The notes: a model not told the origin generated them from the letters alone. Shown: positions 1-8,709, counted from the first letter of the stretch. The stretch is 64,000 bases of DNA from Mesorhizobium sp. 131-2-1 (GCF_016756535.1 NZ_AP023247.1:1-64000); one strand, 5' to 3'. Numbers and translations: made by a program.

Positions 1-28
1 AGGGTACAAAAGGACAAGGAACTCGATC

Positions 29-1573
29 ATGCAGAGCGGCATCGAAAGGGAGCTAACGAGTGAACTCCCATTCCCAACAACATTCGTCGGAGGGGACAGC
101 ATGGCGGCTTCCAGCGACGCGGAACAGAAGTTCGAGCGCGTCAAGACCCAGCTGAAGGCACGCCTGGGAGCCGAGGTCTATTCAAGCTGGTTCGGCCGGA
201 TGAAGGTCGCGGAGGCGTCCCGGGGGATTGTCCGCATCTCCGTACCCACGGCCTTCCTGCGTTCGTGGATCAACGGCCATTATCTCGACCTGATCGCGGA
301 ACTGTGGAAGCACGAGGATCCCGAGGTCCTCAAGATCGAGATCGTCGTGCGCACCGCCACGCGCCAGACGCGCAACGGCGTCGAGCCAGAGGTGGCGCCG
401 GCGCGTAAGATGACCCGACAGACGCAGACGGCGCTCGCCGCGGGCACCGCCGCGACAGGCAGGGTGGAACGGGCGCCGGCGCCGCGCCCGGGCGTGCCCG
501 CCGAAACCGAGTTCCGGCACAATGTGCTGGGGTCGCCGCTCGATCCGCGCTACACCTTCAATTCCTTCATCGAAGGCCCGTCGAACCGGGTGGCCTTCGC
601 CGCCGCCAAGGCGGTGGCGGAATCGCAGTCGAGCGCGGTGCGCTTCAACCCGCTTTTCCTCCATGCAACGGTCGGTCTCGGCAAGACGCATCTTCTGCAG
701 GCGATCGCGGCGGAATCGCTGATGCACAACCCGAAATCGCGCGTCGTCTACCTGACGGCCGAGTATTTCATGTGGCGCTTCGCCACCGCCATCCGCGACA
801 ACAATGCGCTGACGCTGAAGGAGCAGCTGCGCGATATCGATCTCCTGATCATCGACGACATGCAGTTCCTGCAGGGCAAGTCGATCCAGCATGAGTTCTG
901 CCACCTGATCAACATGCTGCTCGACAGCGCCAAGCAGGTGGTGGTCGCAGCCGACCGGCCGCCGTCGGAGCTGGAGTCGCTGGAGCCGCGCGTGCGCTCC
1001 CGCCTCAATGGCGGCGTGGCGCTGGAAATGTCGGCGCCGGACTTCGCCATGCGCATCGGCATGCTGAAGCTGCGCCTCGCCACGGCCAAGGTCGACGACG
1101 CCTCGCTCGACATTTCGGAAGAGATCCTCAACCATGTCGCCCGCACGGTGACCGGCAGCGGACGCGAGCTGGAAGGCGCCTTCAACCAGCTCCTGTTCAG
1201 GCAGTCCTTCGAGCCGCAGATCAGCATCGATCGTATCGACGAGATCCTCGGCCACATCTATCGCTCGGGCGAGCCGAAGCGAGTGCGCATCGAGGACATC
1301 CAGCGCATCGTCGCCCGCCACTACAACGTGTCGAAGACCGAGCTTCTGTCCAACCGGCGCACGCGCACCATCGTCAAGCCGCGGCAGGTCGCCATGTACC
1401 TGTCGAAGGTGATGACGCCACGCTCGCTGCCCGAGATCGGACGGCGGTTCGGCGGCCGCGACCATACGACCGTGCTGCATGCGGTGCGCAAGATCGAGGA
1501 CCTTTCGGGCGCCGACAACACGCTGGCGCAGGAACTGGAACTCTTGCGAAGACTGATCAACGACCAGGCTTGA
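29..1573 (+). CDS. dnaA: Chromosomal replication initiator protein DnaA
   Basis: DnaA is the AAA+ ATPase that melts the replication origin. Residues (from the 29 start): N-terminal domain I about 33-110, a low-complexity Ala/Pro/Arg linker about 111-160, Walker A VGLGKT at 215-220, Walker B LLIIDD at 272-277, and the C-terminal DNA-binding signature GRDHTTVLH near 472-480. The 514-aa length fits rhizobial DnaA. Two ATG starts are possible. I report 29, preceded by AAGGA. An in-frame ATG at 101 has a stronger ribosome site (GGAGGGG, 89-95) and would give 490 aa, with domain I starting sooner. dnaN and recF follow on the same strand, but a terminator-like hairpin sits directly after the stop. 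Confidence 0.96.
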   Translation: MQSGIERELTSELPFPTTFVGGDSMAASSDAEQKFERVKTQLKARLGAEVYSSWFGRMKVAEASRGIVRISVPTAFLRSWINGHYLDLIAELWKHEDPEVLKIEIVVRTATRQTRNGVEPEVAPARKMTRQTQTALAAGTAATGRVERAPAPRPGVPAETEFRHNVLGSPLDPRYTFNSFIEGPSNRVAFAAAKAVAESQSSAVRFNPLFLHATVGLGKTHLLQAIAAESLMHNPKSRVVYLTAEYFMWRFATAIRDNNALTLKEQLRDIDLLIIDDMQFLQGKSIQHEFCHLINMLLDSAKQVVVAADRPPSELESLEPRVRSRLNGGVALEMSAPDFAMRIGMLKLRLATAKVDDASLDISEEILNHVARTVTGSGRELEGAFNQLLFRQSFEPQISIDRIDEILGHIYRSGEPKRVRIEDIQRIVARHYNVSKTELLSNRRTRTIVKPRQVAMYLSKVMTPRSLPEIGRRFGGRDHTTVLHAVRKIEDLSGADNTLAQELELLRRLINDQA

Positions 1574-1585
1574 GCGGCAGGGAAA

Positions 1586-1692
1586 GGGCTGAAGCGCGTC
1601 GCGCCTGAAACGGGCTCTGCGACGCGCTTCAGCTTGTTGTTTCTGATGCGTGTCGTTGCCCAAAAACCGCTGCGTAGTTTTGGGCGACATGC
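1586..1692. repeat. Rhizobial-type intergenic palindromic repeat, copy 1
   Basis: This is a mosaic of two inverted repeats: the AGCGCGTCGC hairpin (1589-1632), then 1651-1690, where a CCCAAAAACCG arm faces GTTTTGGGCGACA. A diverged copy of the second part, with CCCAAAACCGCTGC followed by TTTTTGGGCGAC, occurs at 14893-14923 after another gene. That marks it as a dispersed element rather than gene-specific sequence. Confidence 0.6.
1589..1645 (+). terminator. Probable intrinsic terminator after dnaA
   Basis: A perfect 14-bp stem (1589-1602 with 1619-1632, arm CTGAAGCGCGTCGC) with a 16-nt loop begins 15 bp after the dnaA stop. It is followed by the T-rich stretch CTTGTTGTTTCTG. It would separate dnaA transcription from dnaN. 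Confidence 0.6.
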
Positions 1693-1706
1693 GTTAACCG
1701 GGACTT

Positions 1707-1780
1707 CGCGGGCTTTATCCCCAGAAAGCCCGCGCAACCGGTCCGAACCGGTGGCGCGGGCTTGCGTTTGCAGGCTTTTT
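1707..1780 (+). promoter_or_regulatory. Two mutually exclusive hairpins upstream of dnaN
   Basis: Hairpin A pairs 1707-1716 with 1725-1734 (10 bp, arm CGCGGGCTTT). Hairpin B pairs 1728-1735 and 1737-1742 with 1747-1752 and 1754-1761 (14 bp with one A/G mismatch). The two share 1728-1734, so only one can form at a time. A T-run (CTTTTT, 1775-1780) follows about 14 nt after hairpin B. The arrangement resembles an attenuator. No function is demonstrated. Confidence 0.4.
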
Positions 1781-1876
1781 CCTGTCAGTTTAAGCAGATT
1801 CTGAGCCTGTTCAGAGCTTTCGCGGGGCGCCGCTCGCCGGAGACCCGCTCATTCATTCAAGCGAGCCTGTTTCGTC

Positions 1877-2995
1877 ATGCGTGTTATCCTGGAACGGTCA
1901 AATCTCCTGAAGTCGCTCAACCATGTCCACCGCGTGGTCGAGCGGCGCAACACCATACCGATCCTGTCTAACGTGCTGCTCAGCGCCGAGGGCGCCAGCC
2001 TCGAGATGAAGGCGACCGACCTCGACCTGGAAGTGACCGAAGCCACGCCCGCCAAGGTCGAGCGCGGCGGAGCCACCACCGTCCCGGCGCACCTGCTCTA
2101 CGACATCGTGCGCAAGCTTGCCGATGGGGCGGAGGTGATGCTGAAGACCGACGAGGACGGTAATGCGATGACCGTCACCTCGGGCCGGTCCAGCTTCCGT
2201 CTGCAGTGCCTGCCGCAGTCCGATTTCCCGGAACTCTCGGCCGGCTCCTTCTCGCACATCTTCCGGCTCGATTCGGTCGACCTGAAAGGCCTCATCGAGA
2301 AGACGCAGTTCGCCATCTCCACCGAGGAGACGCGCTACTATCTCAACGGCATTTACCTGCACACACATGAAGCCGGCGGCAAGCTGAAGCTGCGTTCCGT
2401 GGCGACCGACGGCCACCGCCTGGCGCGCGCCGAGATCGACGCGCCTGCGGGTTCGGAAGGCATGCCGGGCATCATCATCCCGCGCAAGACGGTCAGCGAA
2501 TTGCAGAAGCTGGTCGACGACCCGGATGTGGCCGTCACCACCGAGCTTTCCGACACCAAGATCCGCTTCACCATCGGCAGCGTCGTTTTGACCTCGAAGC
2601 TGATCGACGGCACCTTTCCGGACTATCAGCGCGTCATTCCGACCGGCAACGACAAGAAGCTGATCATCGACCGCCAGAGCTTTGCCGCGGCGGTCGACCG
2701 TGTCTCGACAATTTCCTCGGAGCGCGGCCGGGCGGTGAAGCTGTCCATCGCGGAGGGCCAAGTGACGCTCGCTGTCAACAATCCGGATTCGGGCAGCGCC
2801 ACCGAGGAACTGGCGGCCGACTATTCGTCCGACCCGATCGAGATCGGTTTCAACGCCAAGTATCTGCTCGACGTCGCCGCGCAGCTCACCGGAACGGAAG
2901 CGAAATTCATGCTGGCCGATGCCGGCTCGCCGACGCTGATCCACGACATGGCCGACGAGACCGCGCTCTACGTGCTGATGCCGATGCGGGTCTAG
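1877..2995 (+). CDS. dnaN: DNA polymerase III subunit beta (sliding clamp)
   Basis: This is the ring-shaped processivity clamp that tethers DNA polymerase III to DNA. At 372 aa it is the normal length for three clamp domains. The N-terminus (MRVILERSNLLKSLNHVHRV) and the C-terminal end (YVLMPMRV) are typical of the family, the latter being the last strand of domain III with the M-P-hydrophobic-R ending. The ATG at 1877 has only a weak ribosome site, but no other start gives a complete domain I. It lies 303 bp after dnaA, with a terminator-like hairpin and a competing-hairpin region between them, and 26 bp before recF. That suggests dnaN-recF is a unit partly independent of dnaA. Confidence 0.97.
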   Translation: MRVILERSNLLKSLNHVHRVVERRNTIPILSNVLLSAEGASLEMKATDLDLEVTEATPAKVERGGATTVPAHLLYDIVRKLADGAEVMLKTDEDGNAMTVTSGRSSFRLQCLPQSDFPELSAGSFSHIFRLDSVDLKGLIEKTQFAISTEETRYYLNGIYLHTHEAGGKLKLRSVATDGHRLARAEIDAPAGSEGMPGIIIPRKTVSELQKLVDDPDVAVTTELSDTKIRFTIGSVVLTSKLIDGTFPDYQRVIPTGNDKKLIIDRQSFAAAVDRVSTISSERGRAVKLSIAEGQVTLAVNNPDSGSATEELAADYSSDPIEIGFNAKYLLDVAAQLTGTEAKFMLADAGSPTLIHDMADETALYVLMPMRV

Positions 2996-3021
2996 ACCGC
3001 CAACGAGGCGATTTTGCTGCC

Positions 3022-4185
3022 GTGACCGCAGGTGCAACAAAGCTCCAGCAGCAAACTCACATAAGTAAGCTCACGCTTACCAATTTCCGCAACTACGCGG
3101 CACTTTCCGTCGACCTCTCGCCCGGAGCAGTCGTGCTGTCCGGCGACAATGGCGCCGGCAAGACCAATCTGCTGGAGGCGATTTCGTTGCTGACGCCCGG
3201 GCGCGGGCTGCGCCGCGCGCCCTATGCCGACCTGGCGCGCGAAGGCGGCGATGGCGGTTTTGCGCTGCATGCCCGCATCGAGGGACCGGAAGGCCAGGTC
3301 GAGATCGGCACCGGCATTGCAGGTGGCGACAGCGGCGAAAGCGGCAGGCGCGTGCGGATCAACGGCGCCGCCGCGCGATCGGCCGAGGACATGCTGGAAT
3401 GGCTGCGGGTCGTCTGGCTGACGCCGGCGATGGACGGCCTGTTCCCCGGGCCGGCCGCCGACCGGCGGCGCTTTCTCGACCGGCTGGTTCTGGCGATCGA
3501 CCCCGGCCATGGCCAACGCGCGCTCGACTATGAGAAGGCGATGCGAGGCCGTAACCGACTGCTTACGGAAGGATCGCGCGACGGCGGCTGGTTCGACGCC
3601 ATCGAAACGCAGATGGCGGAGACCGGCGTGGCGATCGCCGCCGCCCGCGCCGAGCTTGTGCGCCTGCTTGCCGCCATGATCGAGCGGCTGCCTTCCAGCG
3701 GGCCGTTTCCGCAAGCCGACATCAGCCTCGACGGCGACCTGGAAAACGCGCTCGGCGCTGCGCCGGCGGTCGATGTCGAGGAGCGCTTCCGCCGCGCGCT
3801 GGCGAATGGCCGCGACCGCGACCGCGCCGCCGGGCGCACGCTGGACGGCCCGCATCGTTCCGATCTCATGGTGCGGCACAGGCCCAAGGCGATGCCGGCC
3901 GAGCTCTGCTCGACCGGCGAGCAGAAGGCGCTGCTGGTCGGCATCGTGGTGTCGCATGCGCGGCTCACCGGCGAGATGTCGGGGATGACGCCGGTCCTGC
4001 TGCTCGACGAGATCGCCGCGCATCTGGACAGCGGCCGGCGCGCCGCCCTGTTCTCGATCCTGGAAGAATTGAACTGCCAGGCGTTCATGACCGGAACCGA
4101 TGCGGCGCTGTTTTCCAGCCTGGAGGGGCGCGCTCAGTTCCTGACCGTCGATCACGGCACCGTTGGGCCAACCAAAGTGTCCTGA
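3022..4185 (+). CDS. recF: DNA replication/repair protein RecF
   Basis: RecF is an SMC-like ATPase that loads RecA at gapped DNA together with RecO and RecR; recR is at the other end of this window. The P-loop GDNGAGKTN is at residues 41-49, the family motif LTNFRNY at 19-25, the ABC-type signature (STGEQKALL) about residue 295, and Walker B (VLLLDEIAAHLD) about 330. It starts with GTG at 3022, and no in-frame ATG precedes the conserved ISKLTLTNFRNY segment. The 387-aa length is normal. The last 23 nt lie inside a possible N-terminal extension of the next gene, but that gene probably starts at 4217. Confidence 0.96.
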   Translation: MTAGATKLQQQTHISKLTLTNFRNYAALSVDLSPGAVVLSGDNGAGKTNLLEAISLLTPGRGLRRAPYADLAREGGDGGFALHARIEGPEGQVEIGTGIAGGDSGESGRRVRINGAAARSAEDMLEWLRVVWLTPAMDGLFPGPAADRRRFLDRLVLAIDPGHGQRALDYEKAMRGRNRLLTEGSRDGGWFDAIETQMAETGVAIAAARAELVRLLAAMIERLPSSGPFPQADISLDGDLENALGAAPAVDVEERFRRALANGRDRDRAAGRTLDGPHRSDLMVRHRPKAMPAELCSTGEQKALLVGIVVSHARLTGEMSGMTPVLLLDEIAAHLDSGRRAALFSILEELNCQAFMTGTDAALFSSLEGRAQFLTVDHGTVGPTKVS

Positions 4186-4216
4186 CAAGCATTTTTGCCC
4201 ACTATATGGTCCGCTG

Positions 4217-4969
4217 ATGACGACCGCCCTTTCAGACGAAGAGTTGGAGCGCTACGCGCGCCACATCGTGCTGCCGGAAATCGGCGGCGCCGGCCAGCAG
4301 AAGCTCAAGCGCGCGCGGGTGCTGGTGATCGGCGCCGGCGGGCTCGGCGCGCCGGTGCTGGAATATCTCGCCGCCGCCGGTGTCGGCACGCTCGGTATTG
4401 TCGACGACGACACCGTCTCGCTGTCCAACCTGCAAAGGCAGGTGATCCATGGCACCGACGCCATCGGCGCAGCAAAGACCGACAGTGCCAAAGCAGCAAT
4501 CGCGCGCATCAATCCCAATGTCGCGGTCGAAATGCACCGTCTCAGGTTGACGGAGAAGAACGCCCCCGCCCTCATTGCCGGCTACGACATCGTGGTCGAT
4601 GGCTCCGACAATTTCGAGACGCGCTACGCGGTGGCCGATGCCTGTGCGGCGGAAAGCAAGCCGCTGGTGCATGCCGCCGTCGGTCGCTTCGACGGCACGC
4701 TGACCGTGCTGAAGCCGTTCGAGACCGGCGCCGACGGCAGGCCCAACCCGGGCTACCGAGACCTCTTTCCCGAAGCGCCGCCACCGGGCCTGGTGCCGTC
4801 CTGCGCAGTTGCCGGCGTGATCGGCGCGCTGACCGGTGTCATCGGCACGCTGCAAGCGATGGAGGCGATCAAGCTGATCACTGGCATCGGCGAGCCGCTG
4901 GTTGGCCGGCTTTTGCTCTACGACGCGCTCGGCGCGCGCTTCGACACGATCCGCTACAAGAAGGCCTGA
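4217..4969 (+). CDS. moeB: MoeB/ThiF-family adenylyltransferase lacking the zinc cysteines
   Basis: This is an E1-like enzyme that adenylates the C-terminal Gly-Gly of a small sulfur carrier (MoaD or ThiS). The Rossmann loop GAGGLG is at 39-44, the DDDTVSLSNLQRQ segment at 63-75, and the conserved cysteine in PSCAVAG at 196. It has 250 aa with no rhodanese domain. The zinc-binding CxxC of MoeB/ThiF is absent: the position reads GYRDLF (179-184), and the C-terminus ends in RYKKA with no second CxxC. An in-frame ATG at 4163 would add 18 residues overlapping recF; 4217 matches the family N-terminus (SDEELERYARHIVLPE). Whether it serves molybdopterin or thiamine cannot be settled here. Confidence 0.85.
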   Translation: MTTALSDEELERYARHIVLPEIGGAGQQKLKRARVLVIGAGGLGAPVLEYLAAAGVGTLGIVDDDTVSLSNLQRQVIHGTDAIGAAKTDSAKAAIARINPNVAVEMHRLRLTEKNAPALIAGYDIVVDGSDNFETRYAVADACAAESKPLVHAAVGRFDGTLTVLKPFETGADGRPNPGYRDLFPEAPPPGLVPSCAVAGVIGALTGVIGTLQAMEAIKLITGIGEPLVGRLLLYDALGARFDTIRYKKA

Positions 4970-4973
4970 TCGC

Positions 4974-5462
4974 ATGGACCAGCCAACCGGCGTCCTCGTC
5001 GCGCACATTCCACCCGGTTTCGGGCAGTGGGACGAGCTGCTTTCGCTGATCATGCGCGCCTTTGCCTATATGGATGGAGTCATCGATCCGCCTTCCTCGG
5101 CGCATCTGCTGACCGCCGAAAAGCTCGAGGAAAAGGCCCGGCATGAAACGGGCTTCCTGGCGCTGCAGGGTGGCCGGATCATCGGCTGCGTTTTCACGCA
5201 GGAGCGGCCCGATATTCTCTATGTCGGCAAGCTCGCCGTCGCGCCGGACTTGCGGGGGCAAGGCATCGGCAGGCTGCTGATGCGGGCCGCCGAGGACCTT
5301 GCCGTGAGCCACGGCAAGCGCGCCATCGAACTGCAGACGCGCATCGAGCTTTCCGCAAATCACACCGCCTTCGCCCGGCTCGGCTTTGACGAGACCGAAC
5401 GCACCGCACATGAAGGCTACGACCGGCCGACCTCGATCACCATGCGCAAGGTGCTGCCATGA
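4974..5462 (+). CDS. GNAT-family N-acetyltransferase
   Basis: This is a 162-aa single-domain acetyltransferase. The acetyl-CoA pyrophosphate loop RGQGIG is at 94-99, preceded by the beta-strand LYVGKLAVAPDLRG typical of GNAT motif A, with motif B around ANHTAFARLGF. The substrate is unknown. It starts 4 bp after the upstream adenylyltransferase stop, and its stop codon overlaps the start of the aconitase X gene (ATGA at 5459), so it is probably co-translated with that gene. Confidence 0.85.
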   Translation: MDQPTGVLVAHIPPGFGQWDELLSLIMRAFAYMDGVIDPPSSAHLLTAEKLEEKARHETGFLALQGGRIIGCVFTQERPDILYVGKLAVAPDLRGQGIGRLLMRAAEDLAVSHGKRAIELQTRIELSANHTAFARLGFDETERTAHEGYDRPTSITMRKVLP

Positions 5463-6712
5463 GCCTCGCGCTCAGCGCCGAAGAACAGGCGATCGCCGCC
5501 GGTCGGGACGGCGCGGGAATGGCGATGCGCATCGTTGCCGAAAGCGCCCGCCTGCTCGGCGCGCCGCGACTCATCCCGATCGCCTCGACGCACATAGACG
5601 GGGCGCTTTATCACGGCGATTCCGGCACGCTGTTCGCCGAACGGCTCGTCGAGGGCGGCGCGCGGGTCGTGGTGCGCTCGACGCTCAACGTCGGCGCGCT
5701 CGACCTGATGGGCTGCTCGCGCATCCGTCTGGAGGAACCACAGCGCGGCATGGCGCTGCGGATGATGGAGGCCTATCGCAAGCTCGGCTGCGAGCAGAGC
5801 TGGACCTGCGCGCCCTATCAGGCCGGGCACCGGCCGGCACAGGGCAGCGACGTCGCCTGGGGCGAGTCCAACGCCGTGGTGTTCTGCAATTCGGTGCTCG
5901 GCGCGCGCACCAACCGCTATGGCGATTTCCTCGACATCGCCTGCGCCATCACCGGCCGCGCGCCGGACTACGGACTGCACCGCCCGGAGAACCGGCGGGC
6001 GCGGCTGGTGTTCGATGTTTCGGGCCTGTCCCCTTCCTTCCTCGCCTCCGAGATCGCCTGGCCGGTGCTTGGCAGCCTCTATGGCCGCGAGGTGGGTAAC
6101 ACCGTCGGCGTCGTCACCGGCGTGGGCAATCATCCAGGCGAGGACGCGCTGAAGGCATTCGGTGCCGCCGCCGCTTCGTCCGGGGCGGTCGGCCTGTTCC
6201 ACATTGCCGGCGTGACACCGGAGGCGCCCGACGCCGGGACAATTCTCGCCGGCGCCGCGCCGGAAATGGTGATCCGCGTCACGCCCGAAATGGCCGCGAA
6301 GGCCCGTGCGGGCCTGTCGACGGCGGTGGCGCCGAAAACCATCGACGCGGTGGCAATCGGCAGCCCGCATCTGTCGCTGGCCGAGTTCGATTTGCTGGAG
6401 CGGCTGATCGCCGGGCGGCGGCTCGGCGTGCCGATCTATGCCTGCACCGGCCGCCATGCGCTGTCCGGCCTCGAACAGGGCGGCCGGCGCAAGGCGCTCG
6501 AGGCGAGCGGGGTGGTGATCGTTGCCGACACCTGCGTGGTGGTGACGCCGATCATGCCGGAGCTCAGCAACGGCGTGCTGATGACGAACTCGGGCAAGTT
6601 CGCGCATTACGCGCCGGGCAACACCGGCTATTCCGTGCTCTACGCCTCCCTGGCCGACTGCGTCGAAAGCGCCGTTCTTGGTAAGCCACGATTTACGGAT
6701 ATTGCCGCATGA
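5459..6712 (+). CDS. Aconitase X catalytic (large) subunit
   Basis: This is the large subunit of an aconitase X (AcnX, DUF521 family), a [Fe-S]-type dehydratase relative. The 417 aa contain the family blocks HIDGALYHGDSG, GESNAVVFCNSVLGARTNRYGDF, and the C-terminal CVVVTPIMPELSN and NSGKFAHYAPG segments. Family knowledge: bacterial two-subunit AcnX enzymes have been characterised as cis-3-hydroxy-L-proline dehydratases, whereas archaeal ones act on phosphomevalonate. The bacterial context favours the former, but no proline-catabolism genes lie next to it. It overlaps its small subunit by ATGA at 6709. Confidence 0.88.
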   Translation: MSLALSAEEQAIAAGRDGAGMAMRIVAESARLLGAPRLIPIASTHIDGALYHGDSGTLFAERLVEGGARVVVRSTLNVGALDLMGCSRIRLEEPQRGMALRMMEAYRKLGCEQSWTCAPYQAGHRPAQGSDVAWGESNAVVFCNSVLGARTNRYGDFLDIACAITGRAPDYGLHRPENRRARLVFDVSGLSPSFLASEIAWPVLGSLYGREVGNTVGVVTGVGNHPGEDALKAFGAAAASSGAVGLFHIAGVTPEAPDAGTILAGAAPEMVIRVTPEMAAKARAGLSTAVAPKTIDAVAIGSPHLSLAEFDLLERLIAGRRLGVPIYACTGRHALSGLEQGGRRKALEASGVVIVADTCVVVTPIMPELSNGVLMTNSGKFAHYAPGNTGYSVLYASLADCVESAVLGKPRFTDIAA

Positions 6713-7131
6713 GCGCCGCTCCGGAAATACTGGTGCCGGGGCGAGCCGGGCAAGGCGAGGCGCTGGTGCTGACGGCGCCGATCAGCTTCTGGGGCGGCGT
6801 CGACCCGAAGACCGGCCGCATCGCCGATGTCCGCCATCCGCAGCATGGCGAGACCATTTCCGGACGGGTGCTGTTCCTGCCGGGCACGATCGGTTCGTCC
6901 TCGGCCTCGGCCGTGCTGATGGAGCTTGTCCACAATGGCCGGGCGCCTGCCGCGCTGGTGCTGCACGAGCCGGACGCCATCCTCCTGCTCGGGCTCATCG
7001 TCGCCAGGGAGATGGGCTGGGAGACGCCGATGGCGATCCAGCTCGGGCGCGGTCAATTCGACCATTTTCGCGGCCGAGTGATCACCATTGCGGCGGATGG
7101 ATCGATAAGGCTGCGTGCCGAAACGTCATGA
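6709..7131 (+). CDS. Aconitase X swivel (small) subunit
   Basis: This 140-aa protein is the DUF126 swivel domain that completes the active site of aconitase X. Typical segments are FWGGVDPKTGRIADVRHPQHGE near residues 27-48 and the PGTIGSSSASAVLMEL loop about 57-72. In some species this domain is fused to the catalytic part; here it is a separate gene, overlapping the large subunit start-to-stop (ATGA). The partners should form a heterodimer. The next gene again begins in an ATGA overlap (7128). Confidence 0.88.
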   Translation: MSAAPEILVPGRAGQGEALVLTAPISFWGGVDPKTGRIADVRHPQHGETISGRVLFLPGTIGSSSASAVLMELVHNGRAPAALVLHEPDAILLLGLIVAREMGWETPMAIQLGRGQFDHFRGRVITIAADGSIRLRAETS

Positions 7132-7706
7132 CCATCCGCATTCGTCCCGCGTCAACGAATGATGCCCTTCACGTCGCCGCGATCGTGGACATCGCTGGAC
7201 ACGGCATCGAGCTCGAAAGCTGGATCAGGGACAGCGGCGACAATCACGCGGCCCTGGAGGCGGCGCGCAGGGCGGCATCCGCGGATGCCAATTCGCCCTA
7301 TCATTTCTCCAAAGCTCACCTCATTGAGGTCGACGGTGCCGTTGCCGGCGGACTGGTTGGAGAGGTGCTCACAGGGAATGACGACTATGCGGCGGAAATT
7401 TCACCCGCGCTCATGCCGCTCGTCACGCTGGAAACGCGGTTGGTCGGCTATTGGTTGATCCTTGCGATCGCCGTCTATCCCGAATACCGCGGCCGGGGAC
7501 TTGCAAGGCGGTTGCTTGCAGAAGCCGCTGAACTCGCTGTCGCGGCCGGAGCAAAAGGCCTCTGCCTCACCGTCGAAGACAACAATCTTGCGGCGATCTC
7601 CGTGTACGACAGGCTTGGCTTCGTCACCGCCGACAGGCTTCCCTGGGTTGCGTACGGCGGCAGGAGCGGCCCACGCGAATGGGTTATGATGAGGCGCGAC
7701 TTCTAG
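7128..7706 (+). CDS. GNAT-family N-acetyltransferase
   Basis: This is a 192-aa GNAT acetyltransferase with a clear acetyl-CoA loop RGRGLA at 121-126 after the strand YWLILAIAVYPEY, and a C-terminal VEDNNLAAISVYDRLGF motif B. The start at 7128 is fixed by the ATGA overlap with the aconitase X small subunit. This ends a chain of three such overlaps (5459, 6709, 7128). The coupling suggests its substrate is related to the AcnX pathway, such as a hydroxylated amino acid, but that is inference. It ends 1 bp before the convergent dehydrogenase gene. Confidence 0.82.
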   Translation: MTIRIRPASTNDALHVAAIVDIAGHGIELESWIRDSGDNHAALEAARRAASADANSPYHFSKAHLIEVDGAVAGGLVGEVLTGNDDYAAEISPALMPLVTLETRLVGYWLILAIAVYPEYRGRGLARRLLAEAAELAVAAGAKGLCLTVEDNNLAAISVYDRLGFVTADRLPWVAYGGRSGPREWVMMRRDF

Positions 7707-7707
7707 C

Positions 7708-8709
7708 TCATGTCCTGAGTGGCAGCACGCGGTCCGGCGGACGGTGGCCGTCGAAGAAGGCGCGGATGTTGATGATCACCTTCTCGCCCATGTCGATGCG
7801 ACCTTCGAGCGTCGCCGAACCCATATGCGGCAGCAGCACGACCTTGCCCTTTGCGGCGAGCTTCAGCAGCTTGCTGTTCAGCGCCGGCTCGTGCTCGTAG
7901 ACGTCGAGCCCGGCGCCGGCGATCTTGCCGTCGTGGATCAGCTTGATCAGCGATTCCTCGTCGATGATGTCGCCGCGCGCGGTGTTGACGATGTAGGCAG
8001 AGGGCTGCATCAGCGCCAGGCGTCGCGCCGACAACAGATGGAAGGTCGCCGGCGTCGACGGGCAGTTGACCGAGATGATGTCCATGCGGGCCAGCATCTG
8101 GTCGAGGCTTTCCCAGTAGGTCGCTTCCAACTCTTCCTCGACCGCCGGCAGCACGCGGTGGCGGTTGTGGTAGTGGATCGACAGGCCGAAGGCCTTGGCG
8201 CGCCGGGCGACGGCGGTGCCGATGCGGCCCATGCCGACGATGCCGAGTCGTTTTCCCCAGATGCGGCGGCCAAGCATCCAGGTCGGCGACCAGCCGGCCC
8301 ATTTCTTGTCGCCGGTGAGCACGTTGGCGCCTTCCGCCAGCCGCCGCGGCACCGCCAGCATCAGCGCCATGGTCATGTCGGCGGTATCCTCGGTCAGCAC
8401 GTTCGGCGTGTTGGTGACGGTGATGCCCTTCTTCGCCGCCGCCGCCACGTCGATCTTGTCGACGCCATTGCCGAAATTGGCGATCAGCTTGAGATTATCG
8501 CCGGCCTGGGCGATCAGCGCGGCGTCGATGTTGTCGGTGATCGTCGGCACCAGCACATCGGCTTCCTTGACGGCGTCGACAAGCTCCGGCTGCGTCATCG
8601 GCCGATCTTCGACATTCAGCCGCGCGTCGAACAGCTCGCGCATGCGGGTTTCGACGGGATCGGGCAGCTTGCGCGTGATGACGACGAGGGGCCTTTTCTT
8701 GCCTGCCAT
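7708..8709 (-). CDS. D-isomer-specific 2-hydroxyacid dehydrogenase (glyoxylate/hydroxypyruvate reductase-like)
   Basis: This is a 333-aa NAD(P)-dependent dehydrogenase that reduces 2-keto acids such as glyoxylate. It has the dinucleotide loop GMGRIG at 159-164 and the catalytic triad of Arg245 (VNTARGD), Glu274 (YEHEP) and His295 (PHMGSAT). The first 100 residues form the substrate-binding lobe. It resembles the GyaR group of rhizobia annotated as glyoxylate reductase or D-glycerate dehydrogenase; the precise substrate is uncertain. It is transcribed alone, convergent with the acetyltransferase and divergent from the SH3 protein at 8862. Confidence 0.92.
   Translation of the reverse strand: MAGKKRPLVVITRKLPDPVETRMRELFDARLNVEDRPMTQPELVDAVKEADVLVPTITDNIDAALIAQAGDNLKLIANFGNGVDKIDVAAAAKKGITVTNTPNVLTEDTADMTMALMLAVPRRLAEGANVLTGDKKWAGWSPTWMLGRRIWGKRLGIVGMGRIGTAVARRAKAFGLSIHYHNRHRVLPAVEEELEATYWESLDQMLARMDIISVNCPSTPATFHLLSARRLALMQPSAYIVNTARGDIIDEESLIKLIHDGKIAGAGLDVYEHEPALNSKLLKLAAKGKVVLLPHMGSATLEGRIDMGEKVIINIRAFFDGHRPPDRVLPLRT

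Noticed and set aside
1715..1723. TTATCCCCA, one mismatch from a DnaA box, between dnaA and dnaN
   Set aside because: This is a single site lying in a hairpin loop, without a cluster of boxes or an AT-rich unwinding region. It is not enough to call an origin.
1762..1971. 69-aa frame between dnaA and dnaN
   Set aside because: It overlaps dnaN in another frame and begins within the hairpin region. No coding signature is visible.
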